Origin: Methylomonas sp. | GTDB lineage: Bacteria; Pseudomonadota; Gammaproteobacteria; Methylococcales; Methylomonadaceae | DNA: 38,658 bases | NCBI GenBank assembly: GCA_026989715.1 | Contig: JALSIU010000342.1 | Span: 1 to 38,658, forward strand | Reading direction: 5' to 3' | Position numbers and translations under genes: made by a program | Notes under the pieces: generated by a model | Database searches by the model: none | What the model was told of the DNA's origin: nothing | The model's input: the letters and a program-made list of their open reading frames with translations, nothing else | Part shown: positions 16,265 to 24,487 of the stretch, piece by piece | Position numbering within the stretch: position 1 is the first letter of the stretch | Layout of the letters: each line of letters begins with the position of its first letter

Positions 16265-18403
16265 GTGCAGCAATCACAGAATGAGGCATCGTCGGCACTG
16301 ACGATTTTGCGTAGCGTTTTTGGATATGAGGCGTTTCGGGGGCAACAAGCGGATATTATTGCGCAATTGATTGCCGGGCATAGTGCGGTTGTTTTAATGC
16401 CTACCGGAGGCGGAAAATCACTTTGTTATCAAATTCCTGCGATGGTGCGTGAGGGGGTGGGCATTGTCATTTCTCCTTTGATCGCATTAATGGAAGACCA
16501 AGTTAATGCTTTGCATCAATTAGGCGTGCGAGCCGCTTATTTAAATTCGACCTTAACTTTTGAGCAAGTACAAATCATTGAACAGCAATTACGCAAGAAT
16601 GAGCTGGATTTACTGTATGTTGCGCCGGAGCGTTTAACCACCGAACGCACATTGCAATTATTTAGCCAAATTCAGGTAGCGTTATTTGCGATTGATGAAG
16701 CGCACTGTGTCTCGCAATGGGGGCATGATTTTCGGGTTGATTATTTGCAATTGTCATTATTGGCGGAGCGTTTTCCTGCTATTCCACGTATTGCACTCAC
16801 GGCGACCGCCGATCAGCGTACGCGTGCAGAAATTATCACGCGTTTAAGCCTGACGGAAGCTCGGTTGTTTGTTAGCGGCTTTGACCGGCCTAATATTCGT
16901 TACCGAATTGTTGAAAAAAATAATGCACGCCAGCAATTGCTGGCTTTGATTAAAGCAGAGCATCAAGGTGATGCGGGCATTGTTTATTGTTTATCACGTA
17001 AAAAAGTTGAATCTACCGCACTGTGGTTACAAGAGAAAGGTATTGATGCTTATCCTTATCATGCCGGTTTGTCACACCAGATACGCAAAGCACATCAGCA
17101 TAAGTTTTTAATGTCCGAGGGGGTTGTGATTGTTGCGACAGTCGCTTTTGGGATGGGAATTGATAAGCCGAATGTACGCTTTGTGGCACATTTAGATTTA
17201 CCTAAAAGTATTGAGGGCTATTATCAAGAAACCGGTCGGGCAGGGCGTGATGGTGAGCCCGCGAATGCTTGGATGGCGTATGGTTTGCAGGATGTCATTA
17301 TGCTACGGCAAATGTTACAAGGCTCTGATGCCGATGAAACGCATAAACGTGTGGAATTACACAAACTCGATGCGATGCTGGGTTTATGTGAGCAAGTTTC
17401 TTGTCGACGTGAGGTTTTATTGAGTTATTTTGGTGAAACACAGCTTGAGCCTTGCGGCAATTGTGATACCTGTTTAGAGCCTGTAGAGACGTGGGATGGC
17501 ACAGTTGCGGCGCAACAAGCACTTTCCTGCATTTATCGAACTGAACAACGCTTTGGGGTTAATTATCTTATCGAAGTATTATTGGGCAAAAATTCTGAAC
17601 GTATACGCCGTTTTGGCCATGAGCAACAAAGTACCTTCGGCATTGGTAAAGCCTTGACGGAAACACAGTGGCGTTCTGTTTTTAGGCAGTTAGTGGTCAA
17701 AGGTTTGGTTGATGTCGATTTTGAATATGGCGCGTTAAAACTGCATCCTAGTTGCCGGCCTTTATTGCGTGGAGAAACGCAAATCCGCTTTCGTAAAGAA
17801 CTTAAGACAAAAAGTAAGAAAACCAAGCTTCAGCGCGGTGATTTTGCTAAGCACAGTGATAATGTGTTATGGGATGCTTTACGTGCAAAGCGGCGCGCAT
17901 TAGCTGATGCACAAGACGTGCCGCCGTATGTGATTTTTAATGATGCCAGTTTAATGGAGATGGTGGAAAAGCGGCCGAAAAATGAACAACAATTTTCCCA
18001 AATTTCAGGGGTAGGGGAACGTAAGCTTGAGTTATATGCAGAGGATTTTCTGAGTATCATACAGAGCGTGCACACGAGCCAAGAGCAAAACTCTATTTTA
18101 ACGGAAACGGTCGATGAGACGGTGGTACTCTTTAATGCCGGCTTTTCAGTTGCAAAAATTGCCCTGCAACGTGAATTAAAAGAAACCACCATATATGGTC
18201 ATTTAGCACAAGGTATTGCTCAGAACTTAGTTAATTTAAGCGATGTCGTTGAGTTGAGTGAGCAAGAACTCAGCTCTATTCAAAATGAAATTTTAAATTT
18301 ATCGGCTCAGCCGGAAGACGCTTTGAAACCTGTTTATGATGCCTTGAGTGGTGTCTATGATTATGGTGTTATCCGTTGCGTGAAAGTTGCAATGGAACTT
18401 TAA
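16265..18403 (+). CDS. recQ: ATP-dependent DNA helicase RecQ
   Basis: 3'-to-5' DNA helicase for recombination and repair; 712 residues, longer than E. coli RecQ (609). The helicase core has Walker A PTGGGKS at 46-52, ALMEDQV, the DEAH box at 144-147, the aromatic-rich loop following it, TATAD and YYQETGRAGRDG. A zinc-binding CR.../CGNCDTC cluster is near 380-405, a winged-helix RQC domain about 410-520 and an HRDC domain about 528-600. The extra C-terminal part (about 610-705: VDETVVLFNAGFSVAKIA, ETTIYGHLAQGI) is a helix-turn-helix (HTH_40-like) domain found in a subset of RecQ proteins. The start codon is GTG. SSB in this window has the matching DDDIPF tail. Confidence 0.95.
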   Translation: MQQSQNEASSALTILRSVFGYEAFRGQQADIIAQLIAGHSAVVLMPTGGGKSLCYQIPAMVREGVGIVISPLIALMEDQVNALHQLGVRAAYLNSTLTFEQVQIIEQQLRKNELDLLYVAPERLTTERTLQLFSQIQVALFAIDEAHCVSQWGHDFRVDYLQLSLLAERFPAIPRIALTATADQRTRAEIITRLSLTEARLFVSGFDRPNIRYRIVEKNNARQQLLALIKAEHQGDAGIVYCLSRKKVESTALWLQEKGIDAYPYHAGLSHQIRKAHQHKFLMSEGVVIVATVAFGMGIDKPNVRFVAHLDLPKSIEGYYQETGRAGRDGEPANAWMAYGLQDVIMLRQMLQGSDADETHKRVELHKLDAMLGLCEQVSCRREVLLSYFGETQLEPCGNCDTCLEPVETWDGTVAAQQALSCIYRTEQRFGVNYLIEVLLGKNSERIRRFGHEQQSTFGIGKALTETQWRSVFRQLVVKGLVDVDFEYGALKLHPSCRPLLRGETQIRFRKELKTKSKKTKLQRGDFAKHSDNVLWDALRAKRRALADAQDVPPYVIFNDASLMEMVEKRPKNEQQFSQISGVGERKLELYAEDFLSIIQSVHTSQEQNSILTETVDETVVLFNAGFSVAKIALQRELKETTIYGHLAQGIAQNLVNLSDVVELSEQELSSIQNEILNLSAQPEDALKPVYDALSGVYDYGVIRCVKVAMEL

Positions 18404-18493
18404 GGCTTTCTTATATTGCATAAGTATTGCATCCTTGCTACCATCCAATTTCCATAATTTAAAAATAACAATAACAACAATGAGGAATCATTA

Positions 18494-18877
18494 ATGAGTG
18501 AAGAAGAAAGCAGTAAAAGTTTGTATGAGCAAATTGGTGGTGAAGCAGCAGTTGATGCAGCGGTAGATCTTTTTTACCGTAAAGTATTGGCAGACCACCG
18601 TATTAATCGCTTTTTTGACAATACTGATATGGAAGCACAAGCGGCTAAGCAAAAGGCTTTCCTAACCATGGCATTTGGTGGACCTGCAAATTATACAGGT
18701 GAAGATATGCGCACCGGTCATGCCAAATTAGTAAAAATGGGGCTGAATGCGTCACATTTTGATGCTGTGATGGAACATTTAGGGGCGACGATGAAAGAGC
18801 TGGGTGTGCCTGATGATTTAATTGCGCAAGCTGCTGCCATTGCAGAAAGCACACGTAATGATGTGTTAGGTCTATAA
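18494..18877 (+). CDS. group I truncated haemoglobin
   Basis: Small haem protein of 127 residues. LYEQIGGEAAVDAAVDLFYRK (residues 10-30) is the N-terminal family block with the B10 Tyr at 28. FGGPANYTGEDMRTGHAKL (61-79) contains the proximal His76 that would bind haem iron, and the glycine motifs around the EF corner are present. Group I (GlbN-like) members bind O2 and detoxify NO or shuttle oxygen. It has a GAGGAA ribosome site before the ATG, its own upstream region, and a strong hairpin after the stop; it looks monocistronic. Confidence 0.92.
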   Translation: MSEEESSKSLYEQIGGEAAVDAAVDLFYRKVLADHRINRFFDNTDMEAQAAKQKAFLTMAFGGPANYTGEDMRTGHAKLVKMGLNASHFDAVMEHLGATMKELGVPDDLIAQAAAIAESTRNDVLGL

Positions 18878-19250
18878 TAGTAAATACTCGTTTTTTATTT
18901 AAAGTTTGAAACCGAATAAAGCCTTTTATTTCGGTTTTAAGCTTTATTTTCTTTAGGTTTTCAATATCTAAAGCATTTTGAGTTTCGAACACTTTTTCTC
19001 TTAAAATTGACTGGCGGTATCCCCCGAAAGTTAATCATCATATATACTCATTGCGCATGAAATTTTGGCACTTAAACACGTAGATATGTTTATCGGGCTG
19101 GTGTGTAGGGTAGCCAGAGCATAGCCAAAGTTTTGTCGGTTAAAATAAAAGCACACGGTAGAGTCAATCAGGGCATGTGTTTATTCATATGCTGAGTAAC
19201 GCTATAATGGTGCATCTAATACAAGCTGTTTAAATGAAGAGGAAAACTCT
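18878..19250. other. 373-base intergenic region, no gene seen
   Basis: Beyond the terminator hairpin at its left end I find no open frame with coding character and no recognisable RNA family. A TATAAT box at 19203-19208 stands 42 bases before the yajD-like ATG, with only a poor -35 (TTTATT) 17 bases upstream. The ribosome site AGAGGA precedes that ATG. The middle part (about 19000-19180) is relatively GC-rich compared with its ends and is unexplained. Confidence 0.5.
18909..18938 (+). terminator. probable intrinsic terminator of the haemoglobin gene
   Basis: AAACCGAATAAA and TTTATTTCGGTTT form a 12-bp stem with one bulged base around a short GCCT-type loop. The 3' side ends in TTTT and is followed by another T-rich stretch. 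The stem is A-T rich at its base, so it could work in both directions. Confidence 0.6.
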
Positions 19251-19613
19251 ATGGCAAGTCATCAAAATATGAGCGCAGCCGAGCGTATTGTAGCGGATGC
19301 ACGGAAACACCAAACGGAACGTGAAAAAACATATCGCGGTCAAGCTTTAAAAATGTACCCTTGGGTTTGCGGTCGCTGTTCGCGTGAGTTTGATAATAAA
19401 AATTTACAAGAATTAACGGTGCATCATAAAAATCATAATCATGATGATAATCCGGCAGATGGCAGTAATTGGGAATTATTGTGTTTATATTGTCATGATA
19501 ATGAGCATTCCAAATATGAGGAAATGCGCTTTGGTAGTGCTAAACAAGAGCAGGATAATTCAGGTGGCACGCATAACCCCTTTGCCGGTTTGGGTGATTT
19601 GCTAAAAAAATGA
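19251..19613 (+). CDS. YajD-type HNH nuclease-family protein
   Basis: The 120-residue product matches the E. coli YajD family in length (115) and motif order. CGRC at 41-44 and LCLYCHDNEH at 78-87 supply zinc ligands, and LTVHHKNHNHDDNPADGSNW (55-74) forms the HNH beta-beta-alpha-metal core. The N-terminus is a basic/acidic helix and the C-terminus a flexible GGTHNPFAGLGDLLKK tail. Family members are annotated as putative nucleases without a known substrate. Its stop overlaps the start of tag (ATGA), so both are translated together; the pairing with a DNA glycosylase hints at a DNA-repair role but does not prove it. Confidence 0.88.
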   Translation: MASHQNMSAAERIVADARKHQTEREKTYRGQALKMYPWVCGRCSREFDNKNLQELTVHHKNHNHDDNPADGSNWELLCLYCHDNEHSKYEEMRFGSAKQEQDNSGGTHNPFAGLGDLLKK

Positions 19614-20170
19614 GCAAATGCCCTTGGGCGCAAGCGCACCCGCTAGAAGAACATTACCACGATACCGAATGGGGAGTGCCGGTACATAATGAGCGTTTAT
19701 TATTTGAGATGTTGATTTTAGAAGGTGCGCAGGCTGGCTTGAGTTGGTTGACGGTTTTAAAAAAACGCGAGGGGTATCGTCGGGCATTTGCTGATTTTGA
19801 TGCGCATAAAATTGCCTGTTTTAGTGAGGCAGACCAAGAAATATTAAGGCATAACCCTGATATCATCAGAAATAAATTGAAAATTAAAGCGGCAATAAGC
19901 AATGCACAAGCTTTTTTGGCAATACAAGCGCAATTTGGCAGTTTTGATCACTATATTTGGCAGTTTGTGGGTGGCGAAACGGTTAATAATGCTTGGCAGA
20001 CTATGCAAGATGTGCCGACTCGTACGCCTGAGTCTGATTTAATGAGCAAAACATTGAAAAAAGCAGGGTTTAAATTTGTGGGTACGACTATTTGTTATGC
20101 TTATATGCAAGCGGTAGGAATGGTGAATGATCATTTATTGAGTTGTCCCTACTATGAGCTTAAAGGGTAA
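19610..20170 (+). CDS. tag: DNA-3-methyladenine glycosylase I
   Basis: Base-excision repair enzyme removing 3-methyladenine. The 186-residue length and motif set match E. coli Tag (187). CPWA at 4-7 with YHDTEWGVP at 16-24 provides the N-terminal zinc ligands (Cys4, His17), ILEGAQAGLSWLTVLKKRE (36-54) carries the catalytic glutamate, and VGTTICYAYMQAVGMVNDH plus CPYY near the C-terminus supply the second His/Cys pair. It overlaps the HNH gene by 4 bases. Confidence 0.96.
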   Translation: MSKCPWAQAHPLEEHYHDTEWGVPVHNERLLFEMLILEGAQAGLSWLTVLKKREGYRRAFADFDAHKIACFSEADQEILRHNPDIIRNKLKIKAAISNAQAFLAIQAQFGSFDHYIWQFVGGETVNNAWQTMQDVPTRTPESDLMSKTLKKAGFKFVGTTICYAYMQAVGMVNDHLLSCPYYELKG

Positions 20171-20221
20171 GCGCATCGGTTAATAGGGGGCGGATAGAAA
20201 AATGCGTATGTGTTTTTTCGT

Positions 20222-20249
20222 TTTAGCACCGTTCTAAATGCTATACAAT
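20222..20249 (+). promoter_or_regulatory. putative sigma-70 promoter of pssA
   Basis: TTTAGC and TACAAT are separated by 16 bases, and the -10 box lies 43 bases before the pssA ATG. Predicted transcription would begin near 20256, which leaves the upstream TTG at 20266 almost at the 5' end and favours the ATG as start. Confidence 0.35.
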
Positions 20250-20292
20250 AGGTGCAATACAGATTTTGGCGTTTTTATTAAAGATATTATTC

Positions 20293-21042
20293 ATGACAGA
20301 TACGACTAAGAAAAGTACAAAAGTACGTAATCGTGGTATTTATTTACTACCTAATCTTTTTACTACTGGGGCTTTGTTTTCAGGTTTTTATGGCATTACC
20401 TCAGCCATTGATGGCCGTTTTGAAACGGCTGCTATGTTGATTTTTGTTTCTTTGGTCTTAGATGGTTTAGATGGACGTGTGGCGCGTATGACTAATACGC
20501 AAAGTGACTTTGGAGCCGAGTATGACAGTATGGCAGATATGGTGTCTTTTGCGGCTGCACCTGCTATTATTTTATATCTGTGGTCATTGGCTTCTTTAGG
20601 CCAAGCCGGGCTGATTGCTGCATTTGTACATTTGGCAGGCGGGGCTTTACGCTTAGCGCGTTTTAATACGCAATTGGCAACACAAGATAAACGCTATTTT
20701 CAAGGTTTACCAAGTCCTGCGGCCGCCGCCATTTTGGCCGGTTTGGTGTGGATTAGCGAAAAGTATCATTACGGTATCGATCAATTACCCTGGTTGGTAT
20801 TGGTGATGGCGGTTGCAACAGGTTTGTTAATGGTCAGTAACTTTCGATATTATAGTTTTAAAGATATAAACTTACGCGGTAAAGTGCCTTTTGTAGTCGT
20901 GATTGGCGTTATGTTGGGTTTTGCAATTACTTTATCTAACCCTGCAACGGTGCTATTTTTATTTTTCTTTGGTTATGCTTTATCAGGCCCTGTGATGACT
21001 GTGTTATTATTGCGCCGTAAACGTCAAGAGCGCATTAATTAA
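20293..21042 (+). CDS. pssA: CDP-diacylglycerol-serine O-phosphatidyltransferase
   Basis: Makes phosphatidylserine from CDP-diacylglycerol and serine, the first step to phosphatidylethanolamine, in the inner membrane. From this ATG it has 249 residues. The CDP-alcohol phosphatidyltransferase signature D-G-x2-A-R-x8-G-x3-D-x3-D is complete (DGLDGRVAR, then GAEYDSMAD). Six or so hydrophobic segments follow, ending in a basic LLLRRKRQERIN tail. This is the multi-membrane-span (Bacillus/Pseudomonas-like) type, not the E. coli peripheral type. The frame extends upstream to a TTG at 20266, but the ATG gives the family N-terminus. It precedes leuA, an association seen in several gammaproteobacteria. 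Confidence 0.93.
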   Translation: MTDTTKKSTKVRNRGIYLLPNLFTTGALFSGFYGITSAIDGRFETAAMLIFVSLVLDGLDGRVARMTNTQSDFGAEYDSMADMVSFAAAPAIILYLWSLASLGQAGLIAAFVHLAGGALRLARFNTQLATQDKRYFQGLPSPAAAAILAGLVWISEKYHYGIDQLPWLVLVMAVATGLLMVSNFRYYSFKDINLRGKVPFVVVIGVMLGFAITLSNPATVLFLFFFGYALSGPVMTVLLLRRKRQERIN

Positions 21043-21175
21043 TGAATATACAGTCTATCAATATCATAAACCAAGTAACCATTGTGAATCTTTATCTTTC
21101 CTCGCGTCGGCGAGACCTATATCTGCCCTGATGGGCATATTCTCTTTGTATCTATTTTAACCCTCTTTTTCTAGT

Positions 21176-21204
21176 CTTTTGCAGGTTTAAGCCTGCGTTA
21201 TAAT
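21176..21204 (+). promoter_or_regulatory. putative leuA promoter within an inverted repeat
   Basis: A perfect TATAAT at 21199-21204 has CTTTTG 17 bases upstream. The spacer contains GCAGG TTTAAG CCTGC (21181-21196), an inverted repeat that could be an operator. The -35 is weak, which would fit an activator- or repressor-dependent promoter. Confidence 0.4.
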
Positions 21205-21247
21205 GATCGGCTGTTTGTTCAATAGCTCGATATGAATGGAATTTCTC

Positions 21248-22783
21248 ATGAAAGATAAATTAATAATTTTTGATACAACTTTGCGCGATGGTGAGCAAAG
21301 CCCCGGTGCGTCAATGACGCGTGATGAAAAAGTAAGAATTGCACGGGCTTTGGAGCGTCTAAAAGTTGATGTGATTGAAGCGGGTTTTCCTGCGGCCAGC
21401 GATGGTGATTTTGCGGCAGTGCAGGCAGTGGCAGAAACGGTTAAAAACAGTACCGTTTGTGGTTTGGCACGGGCTTTGGATCGTGATATAGATAGAGCAG
21501 GTGAAGCATTGAAGCCTGCGGAAAGTTCACGCATTCATACGTTTATTGCGACCTCGCCGATTCATATGCAGATGAAGCTAAAGATGTCGCCGGAGCAAGT
21601 CATTGAATATGCGGTGCGCGCTGTTAAACGGGCGCGTCAATATACTGATGATGTTGAGTTCTCTCCTGAAGATGCAGGTCGCTCTGAAGAGGATTTTTTA
21701 TGCCGTATCTTGGAAGCGGTTATTGACGCGGGGGCAACCACGCTAAATATTCCGGACACCGTCGGTTACAGTATTCCTGCTGATTTTGGTGCGATGATTG
21801 CCAATTTAAGACAGCGTATTCCTAATGCGGATAAAGCAATTTTTTCGGTACATTGTCATAATGATTTAGGCTTAGCGGTTGCTAATTCTTTATCGGCGGT
21901 GATAAATGGAGCGCGGCAGGTAGAATGCACCATTAACGGCTTGGGTGAACGTGCTGGAAATGCTGCATTAGAAGAAGTTGTAATGGCGATTAAGACGCGC
22001 CATGATGTGTTTACTTGTGATACGCGCTTGGATACGCGCGAAATAGTTACCTGTTCTAAATTGGTTTCTAGTATCACCGGCTTCCCTGTACAACCTAATA
22101 AAGCCATTGTTGGTGCCAATGCTTTTGCACATGAATCAGGCATTCACCAAGATGGGGTCTTAAAAAACCGTGAAACGTATGAAATTATGCGTGCTGAAGA
22201 TGTCGGTTGGTCAGCTAATCGAATGGTTTTGGGAAAACATTCCGGGCGTAGTGCTTTTAAAAGCCGTATGACGGAATTAGGTTTTGAATTTTCGAGTGAA
22301 TCGGAGTTAAACGATGCTTTTTATCGTTTTAAGCAATTAGCGGATAAAAAACACGAGATTTTTGATGAAGATTTACAGGCTTTAATTACCGAAGTTAGTG
22401 CTGAAACAGAAGAAGAGCATTTGAAGTTAATTGCTTTAAAAGTCTGTTCCGAAACCGGTGAAACGCCGAATGCAACAGTGACCGTGCTGGTCGGTGAGCA
22501 AGAGTTTACAGCTGATTCTGAAGGCAGTGGGGCGGTAGATGCCAGCTTAAAAGCAATTGATTCTATTGTTAACTCTGCAGCATCATTAGAGCTTTATTCT
22601 GTAAACAATATTACCAATGGCACGGATGCGCAAGGTGATGTCACCGTACGCTTAGAAAAGGCTGGGCGCGTTGTCAACGGCTTAGGGGCGGATACGGATA
22701 TTGTTATTGCTTCTGCTAAAGCCTATATTAATGCTTTGAATAAACTGGAAGATAAAGGGGTTAAAAAACACCCGCAAGTATAA
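21248..22783 (+). CDS. leuA: 2-isopropylmalate synthase
   Basis: Condenses acetyl-CoA with 2-ketoisovalerate in the first committed step of leucine synthesis. From this ATG it has 511 residues. The TIM-barrel catalytic part starts with FDTTLRDGEQSPGASM, with HCHNDLGLAVAN and NGLGERAGNAALEEV further on. AHESGIHQDG leads into the linker, and the C-terminal LeuA dimer/regulatory domain (about 390-511) contains the leucine feedback site in relatives. An in-frame ATG at 21236 is possible, but GGA sits about 8 bases before the ATG at 21248, whose N-terminus aligns with the family. About 205 bases of hairpin-containing leader separate it from pssA. Confidence 0.96.
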   Translation: MKDKLIIFDTTLRDGEQSPGASMTRDEKVRIARALERLKVDVIEAGFPAASDGDFAAVQAVAETVKNSTVCGLARALDRDIDRAGEALKPAESSRIHTFIATSPIHMQMKLKMSPEQVIEYAVRAVKRARQYTDDVEFSPEDAGRSEEDFLCRILEAVIDAGATTLNIPDTVGYSIPADFGAMIANLRQRIPNADKAIFSVHCHNDLGLAVANSLSAVINGARQVECTINGLGERAGNAALEEVVMAIKTRHDVFTCDTRLDTREIVTCSKLVSSITGFPVQPNKAIVGANAFAHESGIHQDGVLKNRETYEIMRAEDVGWSANRMVLGKHSGRSAFKSRMTELGFEFSSESELNDAFYRFKQLADKKHEIFDEDLQALITEVSAETEEEHLKLIALKVCSETGETPNATVTVLVGEQEFTADSEGSGAVDASLKAIDSIVNSAASLELYSVNNITNGTDAQGDVTVRLEKAGRVVNGLGADTDIVIASAKAYINALNKLEDKGVKKHPQV

Positions 22784-22822
22784 GGCTGGCTAGTTTGTTG
22801 TTCAGACAATTAAAATTTCATC

Positions 22823-23497
22823 ATGGATAACGCGACACGTTTGCAATATTTAGCTGCAATGGGTATTGATGTTTGGGTGCCGCGCTATGTTGAAGAGACA
22901 CAAATTGCCCCTCAAAACGTAGTGGTTGATGGTGATGGGGTGGGTGATGACTGGGATAGCTTAAATGCCAACATTACGGCTTGTCAGCAATGCGAATTAG
23001 GGAAAACTCGCCAACGAGCAGTTTTAGGTGCGGGTCATCAACAGGCTGACTGGATGTGGGTTACGGAAGCACCTAATGAAGCTGATGAACAGCAAGGCCA
23101 GCCCTTTTCTGATCATTGTGCCTTGCTGTTTACAGAAATGTTAAGAGCAATGCAATTAAGACGTGAAGAGATATTTATCACACATATTGTGAAATGCAGG
23201 CCACCTGCTGAGCGCGAACCTAAGCAAAGTGAATTAAGTGCTTGCGCGTCTTTTTTAGAACGTCAAATTGCTTTGGTGCAGCCTAAAATTATTATTGCCG
23301 TTGGCCGGATTGCCGCGCATAAATTATTGCAAAGTAAGGCCGCGTTATCTGAACTAAGAGAATCCAGTTATGAATTAGGTGGTATTCCTTTGGTCGTGAT
23401 GTATCATCCGGCCTATTTATTGCGTGCTTTAACGCAAAAAAGCAAAGCTTGGCAAGATATGCAACGAGCTTTAACTCTATTTGAAACAGTGAAATAA
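22823..23497 (+). CDS. family 4 uracil-DNA glycosylase-like FeS protein
   Basis: 224 residues. Four cysteines match the [4Fe-4S] ligands of family 4 UDG: C54 and C57 in CQQCELGKTR, C125 in HIVKCRPP and C141 in SACASFLERQ. The GQPF segment (92-95) and the C-terminal motif HPAYLLR (195-201) are present. Motif A, normally GEAPGE, reads TEAPNE at 81-86, and the stretch following GQPF lacks the usual glycine, so catalytic strength or specificity may differ. An N-terminal LQYLAAMGIDVWVPR segment precedes the domain, as in proteobacterial members. The stop is 2 bases before rimI, so they form one operon. Confidence 0.85.
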   Translation: MDNATRLQYLAAMGIDVWVPRYVEETQIAPQNVVVDGDGVGDDWDSLNANITACQQCELGKTRQRAVLGAGHQQADWMWVTEAPNEADEQQGQPFSDHCALLFTEMLRAMQLRREEIFITHIVKCRPPAEREPKQSELSACASFLERQIALVQPKIIIAVGRIAAHKLLQSKAALSELRESSYELGGIPLVVMYHPAYLLRALTQKSKAWQDMQRALTLFETVK

Positions 23498-23499
23498 TA

Positions 23500-24054
23500 A
23501 TGATAAAAAAAGTATTGACTCAACTGAAAGGACTTGTAACGTATGATGCTGATCGTGAATTTTATGCCAAAGTATTTCCCGATACTTTAGACCCGGTGGC
23601 ACTGATGCGTTTCCGAAAAATGCGTAAAACTGATTTACCACGTGTCCTAGATATAGAAGGACAAGGATATAACTATCCGTGGAAGGTTGGTATTTTTCAT
23701 GATTGCTTAAAAGCTGCACATTATGATTGTTGGGTTTGTGAAAATACTGAAGATGAAATTATGGCATTTTGCATTGTTTCTACCGCCGTTGGAGAAGCTA
23801 CGGTGCTGAACCTTTGTATTGACCCTGTGATGCGTAAACAGGGCTTAGGGCGCAAGTTTATGGAGCATATTATAGAGTCTGCGAGAGCGAAAAAAGCAGA
23901 AAGTGTTTTTTTGGAGGTGCGCCCCTCTAACACAGGTGCAGTCGCTTTATATACCAGTATGGGATTTAACGAAATTGGCATTCGCCCAGGTTACTATAAG
24001 GCAGAAAATGGTACACGCGAAGATGCTTTGATGATGGCGTATACATTAATATAG
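23500..24054 (+). CDS. rimI: ribosomal-protein-alanine N-acetyltransferase (GNAT), RimI-like
   Basis: Acetylates the N-terminal alanine of ribosomal protein S18 in E. coli. The GNAT fold spans about residues 37-184 of 184: RKMRKTDLPRVLDIE, YPWKVGIFHDCL, the acetyl-CoA loop RKQGLGRKF, and LEVRPSNTGAVALYTSMGF with GYYKAENGTREDALMMAYTL. E. coli RimI has 148 residues, so about 35 extra N-terminal residues are present. Met36 could be the true start, but the UDG stop 2 bases upstream of the first ATG makes coupled translation from 23500 plausible. The UDG-rimI pairing is frequent in gammaproteobacteria. Confidence 0.9.
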   Translation: MIKKVLTQLKGLVTYDADREFYAKVFPDTLDPVALMRFRKMRKTDLPRVLDIEGQGYNYPWKVGIFHDCLKAAHYDCWVCENTEDEIMAFCIVSTAVGEATVLNLCIDPVMRKQGLGRKFMEHIIESARAKKAESVFLEVRPSNTGAVALYTSMGFNEIGIRPGYYKAENGTREDALMMAYTLI

Positions 24055-24487
24055 GCTTTAAGTTTATTATGAAGCTATGCAGGTAGTGCACAAAACCTGC
24101 ATATCCCCCACCCTTTATTGTGCTCATTAAGTATTTTGTTTCTAAGGCTTATCTTGATTTTCGTGTTTTTATTGCCTTGTTGTTTTAAGAGTTTTGTACA
24201 TAGGTCGATACCTTAAGTGGGGTTAATAATCATTAGGGTATATGTTCCGTGTTTAGGTACGCTCGATTAATTATAATGCACGACTAATGATAGGGTGTTA
24301 GCATAGGCATTTTCTATGCTAGAGCCTAAAAAGGCACTATTTTTTAGATTGAAAAGTTCAGTGTGGTTATATTTTGTTAAAAAACCTTGAAGTCGCTCAA
24401 AAAATGGCGGTAAACATGCTTTTGGCGGAGTGATTTCATGTATTATGCATAACAGTATTTACTATTAATGTTTGTTTGGAGGAAGTA
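24055..24487. other. 433-base region without a gene, upstream of the chemosensory cluster
   Basis: No open frame of coding character is seen. An 8-bp hairpin at 24077-24102 follows rimI. Near the right end, CTTTTG and TATTAT (24441-24446) with 16 bases between them could be a promoter. A GG-N10-GC pair at 24406-24419 (TGGCGG...ATGC) loosely resembles a sigma-54 box. The region is the likely site of control for the che genes, but no element is convincing alone. Confidence 0.45.
24077..24102 (+). terminator. hairpin downstream of rimI, possible terminator
   Basis: ATGCAGGT and ACCTGCAT make a perfect 8-bp stem around a 10-base loop, 22 bases after the rimI stop. It is followed by ATCCCCC rather than a T tract, so it may act as an mRNA-end stabiliser or a regulatory site instead of an intrinsic terminator. 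Confidence 0.4.

Noticed and set aside
19020..19180. Riboswitch (cyclic-di-GMP type) before the yajD-like gene
   Set aside because: Some GC-rich short blocks are present, but the conserved core sequences and pairing of known classes are absent.
21187..21534. 115-codon minus-strand open frame over the leuA start
   Set aside because: Antisense to the conserved catalytic start of leuA; no recognisable motif.
24405..24420. Sigma-54 promoter before cheY
   Set aside because: GG and GC have the right spacing, but only TGGC and TGC match the consensus, too little to annotate as a feature.
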